Part shown: piece by piece, positions 39,910 through 43,248 of the stretch | How positions within the stretch are numbered: position 1 is the first letter of the stretch | Layout: each line of letters opens with the position of its first letter | Assembly (NCBI GenBank): GCA_023386235.1 | Contig: JAEWKC010000004.1 | Location: 1-43,248, forward strand | Origin: Bacteroidota bacterium | GTDB taxonomy: Bacteria; Bacteroidota; Bacteroidia; Chitinophagales; Chitinophagaceae | Direction: 5' to 3' | DNA: 43,248 bases | Translations under genes and position numbers: made by a program | Notes under the pieces: generated by a model | Database searches by the model: none | What the model was told of the DNA's origin: nothing | Seen by the model: only the letters and a program-made list of their open reading frames with translations

Positions 39910-40986
39910 TTATTCATACTTTGATCTGTCTCCTTCTTCTTCTTTGCCTTCCTGTATCAATTCATCTACTTCCGTATTTTCATCTGTATCCAGAGAAGTT
40001 ACTTCCTCTTCTTGCTGGTGCGTTTGCTTATCAATCCAAAACTTGCAATACAGCGGAAAATGATCAGAACCTACATGTTCAAGGGTATTTATTTTTTCTA
40101 CAAAAATATCGGCGGTGTGAAAAATATGATCTATTGGAAAACGAAACAATTTATATTTAGCATGAAAAGTAGCAAGCAGGCCGCGACCAATTCTCGGATC
40201 GATTAACTCTGCGGCTTTTCTGAACAATAAAGAAGTTTTTGCCCAGGCCACATTATTAAAATCGCCAATAACCACTACCGGCTTTTGTAATTCCGCTATT
40301 CTTTTTGCTACACTCATCAATTCGCCATCTCTCTCTTTCGATGTCTCTTCTTCTGTAGGGCTTGGCGGCGGCGGATGTACCGCAAAAATTACAAATTCAA
40401 ATTTATCTTCTGTTATAAAATGCGCTTCAATGCTGGGAATATCATCCGCTACAAAATAGTGTTCCTTAATTTCTTTCATCTTTACATTGGCATATAAGTG
40501 CATGCCGTAAGTGTTATCTAAACTTATCTTATGCGTGTAAGGGTAATCTTTTTCCAGCACACGCATTTCTTTTTCCCAGCTTTCATCACTTTCTATTGTT
40601 AGAAATATAGACGGATTGTATTTTTTAATAAGATCGATAAATCGGTTCTTCTCTTTATTGAACTGGTATATATTGCACGACACAATGGTGATGGAATGAG
40701 AGGAAGCCGCCGTTTTTTGTTTCTTTTCTATAGGAAATAAAGAAGTGTAACGAAAAATTACAATGGCGTGATATACAAACACTGCAATTAACCCGAGCTG
40801 AAAGGCCCAGAAATAAGCTATAGTATTTTTTACAGCAAATGCCAGTAAAAAAACTATCAGGCAACTGATCATTAGCTGCACCTTGCCAAAGTCCGGCACT
40901 CTGAAAATCCAGTGCTGACTGCGGGATAATGGTAATAACGTTAATATTACAATTAATGACCAAAGTAGAAAATATGCAATCTCCAT
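39910..40986 (-). CDS. Membrane-anchored endonuclease/exonuclease/phosphatase family protein
   Basis: The 358-residue protein has two to three membrane segments at the N-terminus (about 3-20, 38-55 and 58-80), followed by an EEP domain (about 98-318). Metal-site residues are visible: Asn105 (VSCNIYQF), Glu132 (LTIESDE), GDFNN at 241-245 and GSDHFP at 306-311. The C-terminus (about 322-358) is very acidic. The EEP domain would face the periplasm or cytosol depending on segment number; substrates could be nucleic acids or phospholipid headgroups. It lies one base from the FAD oxidoreductase gene and is likely co-transcribed with it. Confidence 0.86.
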   Translation of the reverse strand: MEIAYFLLWSLIVILTLLPLSRSQHWIFRVPDFGKVQLMISCLIVFLLAFAVKNTIAYFWAFQLGLIAVFVYHAIVIFRYTSLFPIEKKQKTAASSHSITIVSCNIYQFNKEKNRFIDLIKKYNPSIFLTIESDESWEKEMRVLEKDYPYTHKISLDNTYGMHLYANVKMKEIKEHYFVADDIPSIEAHFITEDKFEFVIFAVHPPPPSPTEEETSKERDGELMSVAKRIAELQKPVVVIGDFNNVAWAKTSLLFRKAAELIDPRIGRGLLATFHAKYKLFRFPIDHIFHTADIFVEKINTLEHVGSDHFPLYCKFWIDKQTHQQEEEVTSLDTDENTEVDELIQEGKEEEGDRSKYE

Positions 40987-40987
40987 T

Positions 40988-42193
40988 CTACCTCCTAAAC
41001 CTGAACCAATGCGCCAAAGGTGGCACTGTTCCTTTTAATAATTGTGAAATAATATCCATGCCTATTACCGAAAAAGTAATACCGTTGCCACCAAAGCCCA
41101 ATACAAAATAAGCCGAAGGAAAGTTTTCATGCTCGCCTATATAGGGAAGCCCGTCTTCCGTTTCACCAAAAGTGCCGGCCCAGGCAAAATCGGTTCTGAA
41201 CTGGTATTCCGGCAGATGTTTGAGCAGTTTTTTCCTGAGCTTTTCCGCCTTTGCGGGCAATAATGCTTCTCTTTTAGCCGCGTCTGTAAAGTCTTCATCT
41301 TCCCCGCCAATGAGCAAACGATTATCATCTGTAGTACGCATATAAATATACGGGTCGGCAGTATTCCATATTAAAATATCATTCAGCTTTTTCAAATCAT
41401 TTTCAAAACGCTCGCCTACAATTGCATACGTAGAAAGCAGTTTTACAAATTTATCCCTGATTATTTCCGTGCTTTCAAAACCATTACAGTAAATGATCTT
41501 TTTGGCTTTAATAATATTTCCGTATTGTGTTTCAGCCTGCACACCGCGGTTAGTATACTTTACATTTTTCAATTCGGTTTTATCATAAATCTCTAATCCT
41601 TTTTTATAGTTATAAGCCAGAATATCATGTGCCAGCAAAAATCCGTCAACGCTTGCGCCCTGGTTGGAAAGAATGCCGCCATAGGTATGATGCAATCCGT
41701 ATTTTTTTTCTATTTCTTCGGGTTCCAGCCATTTTACGGGAAAGCCTGCTTTTTTTCTTGCTTCCAACTCTTTTTTTAATGTAGCAACATCCTTTTTTAA
41801 CGCGGCAAAATACAATGACTTTTTTTTCTTAAATCCACTTTGGGACTTTACTGTTGAAGCAATTTTACCTAATGTGTCAATCGAATCGAAACAGGCTTTG
41901 TAGCTGGCTTCTGCTCCTTTCTGCCCTATTTTTGCAATGAGCTCATGCAGTTGAACATCTATTTCGTATTGCAGCATGGAAGTAGTGGCAGATGTGCTGC
42001 CGTTACACACTTCTCTCCTGTCTATTATGGCTGTTTTGTAGCCGTCTTTCATACATTGATGAGCAATTAAAGACCCGGTGATGCCTGCGCCTACAATCAG
42101 TACATCTGTAGTAATATCTTTTTGTAAAGATGGATAAGAATTGAGAATGCCGTTTTTTACCAGCCAAAAGGGCTCGGATGATTTTAAGTTCAT
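40988..42193 (-). CDS. FAD-dependent oxidoreductase (DAO type)
   Basis: The 401-residue protein has an N-terminal FAD-binding Rossmann motif (VLIVGAGITGSLIA, GAGITG at 35-40) followed by the DAO-type GHxxGS-like segment (REVCNGSTSATTSMLQYEID). The C-terminal part keeps GETEDGLPYIGE and VLGFGGNGITFSVIGMDI, the usual FAD-contact region of glycine/amino-acid oxidases. No Rieske motif is seen at the C-terminus. The substrate is unknown, possibly an amine or amino acid. It lies directly upstream of the EEP gene, so an operon is likely. Confidence 0.88.
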   Translation of the reverse strand: MNLKSSEPFWLVKNGILNSYPSLQKDITTDVLIVGAGITGSLIAHQCMKDGYKTAIIDRREVCNGSTSATTSMLQYEIDVQLHELIAKIGQKGAEASYKACFDSIDTLGKIASTVKSQSGFKKKKSLYFAALKKDVATLKKELEARKKAGFPVKWLEPEEIEKKYGLHHTYGGILSNQGASVDGFLLAHDILAYNYKKGLEIYDKTELKNVKYTNRGVQAETQYGNIIKAKKIIYCNGFESTEIIRDKFVKLLSTYAIVGERFENDLKKLNDILIWNTADPYIYMRTTDDNRLLIGGEDEDFTDAAKREALLPAKAEKLRKKLLKHLPEYQFRTDFAWAGTFGETEDGLPYIGEHENFPSAYFVLGFGGNGITFSVIGMDIISQLLKGTVPPLAHWFRFRR

Positions 42194-42341
42194 TAGTTCA
42201 GTTTTTTGGCGTTTGTGCCAGATATTATTTTTACATTGTAGTAATGATCCAAGATAATAAACTTTATTGTGAAGATAGTATTTTGAATATTATTTTTTTA
42301 GAAACAGCTGATTGGCAATAAGTTACACGCATCATAAAAAT

Positions 42342-42373
42342 AAAAAACGAGACTATGGAAAGCCTCGTTTTTT
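42342..42373. terminator. Bidirectional terminator
   Basis: AAAAAACGAG (42342-42351) and CTCGTTTTTT (42364-42373) form a 10-bp stem with T-runs on both strands. It lies 17 bases past the stop codon of the DksA-like gene on the minus strand. Confidence 0.8.
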
Positions 42374-42390
42374 ATTATTGTATCAGCATA

Positions 42391-43248
42391 TTATTGTTCT
42401 GAATTGTGTTTTCTGTTGAGTTTTGCTTCTATGCTAAGCGTAGCGTGTGGCACTGCGCGTAAACGGGCTTTATCTATTAATTTGCCGGTAACCCTGCAGA
42501 TGCCATAAGTTTTGTTTTCAATTCTTATGATAGCTTTTTCCAGATTATCAATATAAGCTATCTGGCGACTTGCCATCTGGCTCAATTGTTCTCTTTCCAT
42601 ACTTACCGTACCATCTTCCATAGTCATATAGCGGCTTTCAATATCTCCACCCATATCATCTTTTCTGGTAATGATGCCTTGCAGGTAAGCTACCTCTCTT
42701 TTGGCGTCGGCTAATTTTTTAAGAATTAAGTTTTTAAATTCCTGTAGCTCTTCTTCACTGTATCTTACCAATGGTTCCTGGCTTGTTTCTGTCTCTCTCT
42801 GTTCCATAGGTGTATACGAAGGATTGTACGATTTTTTTGCCGTAGTAGTGATTTTAGGCACTTTCACTTCTTTTATAGGCTGTGTTTCTTTCTTTACTTT
42901 TTTAGCTATGCCTTCAGCTGCTTTCTTTTGAGCTGTTTTTTTAACGGGCTTTACTGTTTCTTGTTTGGCTGAAGCTTTTGTGGCAACCGGCTTAGGCGCT
43001 GCTTTCTTCACTTCTTTTTTAGGTGCCACTTTAGCTGTTTTTGCAGGTGCTACCTTCTTTGCAACCGGTTCTTTAGCTACCACTTTTTTGGTAGTAGAAG
43101 CTTTTGGCGCAGTCTTGGGAGCCACTTTTACTGTCGCTTTTTTTACTACCGCTTTTTTGGAAACAGAAGTTTTTGCCACAGCCTTGGGAGCAGCTTTTAC
43201 TGTCGCTTTTTTTACAGTCGCTTTTTTGGCAACAGGCGTTTTCGCCGC
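42391..43248 (-). CDS. TraR/DksA-like protein with a histone H1-like N-terminus (partial)
   Basis: The frame stays open to the window edge, so the true start lies beyond 43248; a GTG at 43179 is internal. The visible 285 residues consist of an N-terminal part of lysine, alanine, proline and valine repeats (AKKVAPAK-like units, about 1-150), resembling histone H1 tails, followed by a coiled-coil and the C-terminal DksA/TraR region (YGICRVTGKLIDKARLRAVPHATLSIEAK). Only one cysteine of the usual four-cysteine zinc finger remains (Cys in YGIC), as I recall for Bacteroidota members. It may bind RNA polymerase and DNA non-specifically; the role is inferred. Confidence 0.85.
   Translation of the reverse strand, partial: AAKTPVAKKATVKKATVKAAPKAVAKTSVSKKAVVKKATVKVAPKTAPKASTTKKVVAKEPVAKKVAPAKTAKVAPKKEVKKAAPKPVATKASAKQETVKPVKKTAQKKAAEGIAKKVKKETQPIKEVKVPKITTTAKKSYNPSYTPMEQRETETSQEPLVRYSEEELQEFKNLILKKLADAKREVAYLQGIITRKDDMGGDIESRYMTMEDGTVSMEREQLSQMASRQIAYIDNLEKAIIRIENKTYGICRVTGKLIDKARLRAVPHATLSIEAKLNRKHNSEQ

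Overview
The window looks like a chromosomal piece of a Bacteroidota bacterium, most likely near the Chitinophagaceae (inference; I could not search a database). Supporting signs are an AT-rich base composition, almost no Shine-Dalgarno sequences, repeated matches to the Bacteroidota -7 promoter box TAnnTTTG, a long two-part signal peptidase I, an E1 alpha/beta fusion protein, a DksA-like protein with a lysine/alanine-rich tail, and many SRPBCC, DinB, VOC and DUF-type small proteins. I see no rRNA, tRNA, CRISPR array, transposase or phage gene.

Layout. 1-352: structured non-coding block with large inverted repeats. 353-3109 (+): 2-hydroxyacid dehydrogenase and formate-tetrahydrofolate ligase. 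3333-8454 (-): P5C dehydrogenase (pruA), a DUF3467 protein, a tandem universal stress protein, cytidine deaminase and signal peptidase I. 8704-14922 (+): secreted GH2 beta-galactosidase-like enzyme, OsmC protein, 2-oxoacid dehydrogenase E1 fusion and a Crp/Fnr regulator. 15007-19564 (+): two lipoproteins (one YceI), then a run of small stress or detoxification-type proteins (SRPBCC, DinB, two PhnB-like VOC, SRPBCC, ArsC-like). 19716-24376: CoxG-like protein (-), recA, SDR, DUF62 SAM hydrolase-like protein and lpxB. 24428-28630: AraC regulator, OmpA-domain protein, lipoproteins, rhodanese. 28759-39507: accessory region with MerR/TipAS, MATE, DoxX, cupin, SRPBCC, MmcQ/YjbR, AraC, YCII, NTF2-like, esterase and DinB genes, mixed with several gene remnants. 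39552-43248 (-): rhodanese and membrane-protein remnants, EEP-family protein, FAD oxidoreductase, and a DksA-like protein cut by the window end.

The strongest new signal is regulatory. Four promoters (before SRPBCC 16445, DinB 16974, DoxX 31705 and DinB 38290) share a TTGYC-N4-GRCAA palindrome followed, each time after exactly the same distance, by a TAnnTTTG-like box. The geometry puts the palindrome centre near -41.5, the classic class II Crp/Fnr activator position, and a Crp/Fnr gene sits at 14338. A fifth perfect palindrome (29980-29993) is joined directly to the tail of a deleted SRPBCC gene. A second shared element, TTGTCGGGAAMATACAA, also lies 21 nt before a TAnnTTTG box, at 34350 and 36353. 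The accessory region shows deletion and duplication scars: paralogous copies of a 70-residue protein and of the rhodanese lie at its two ends, and truncated or nonsense-mutated DHFR-like, VOC, SRPBCC, rhodanese and membrane-protein genes lie in and around it.
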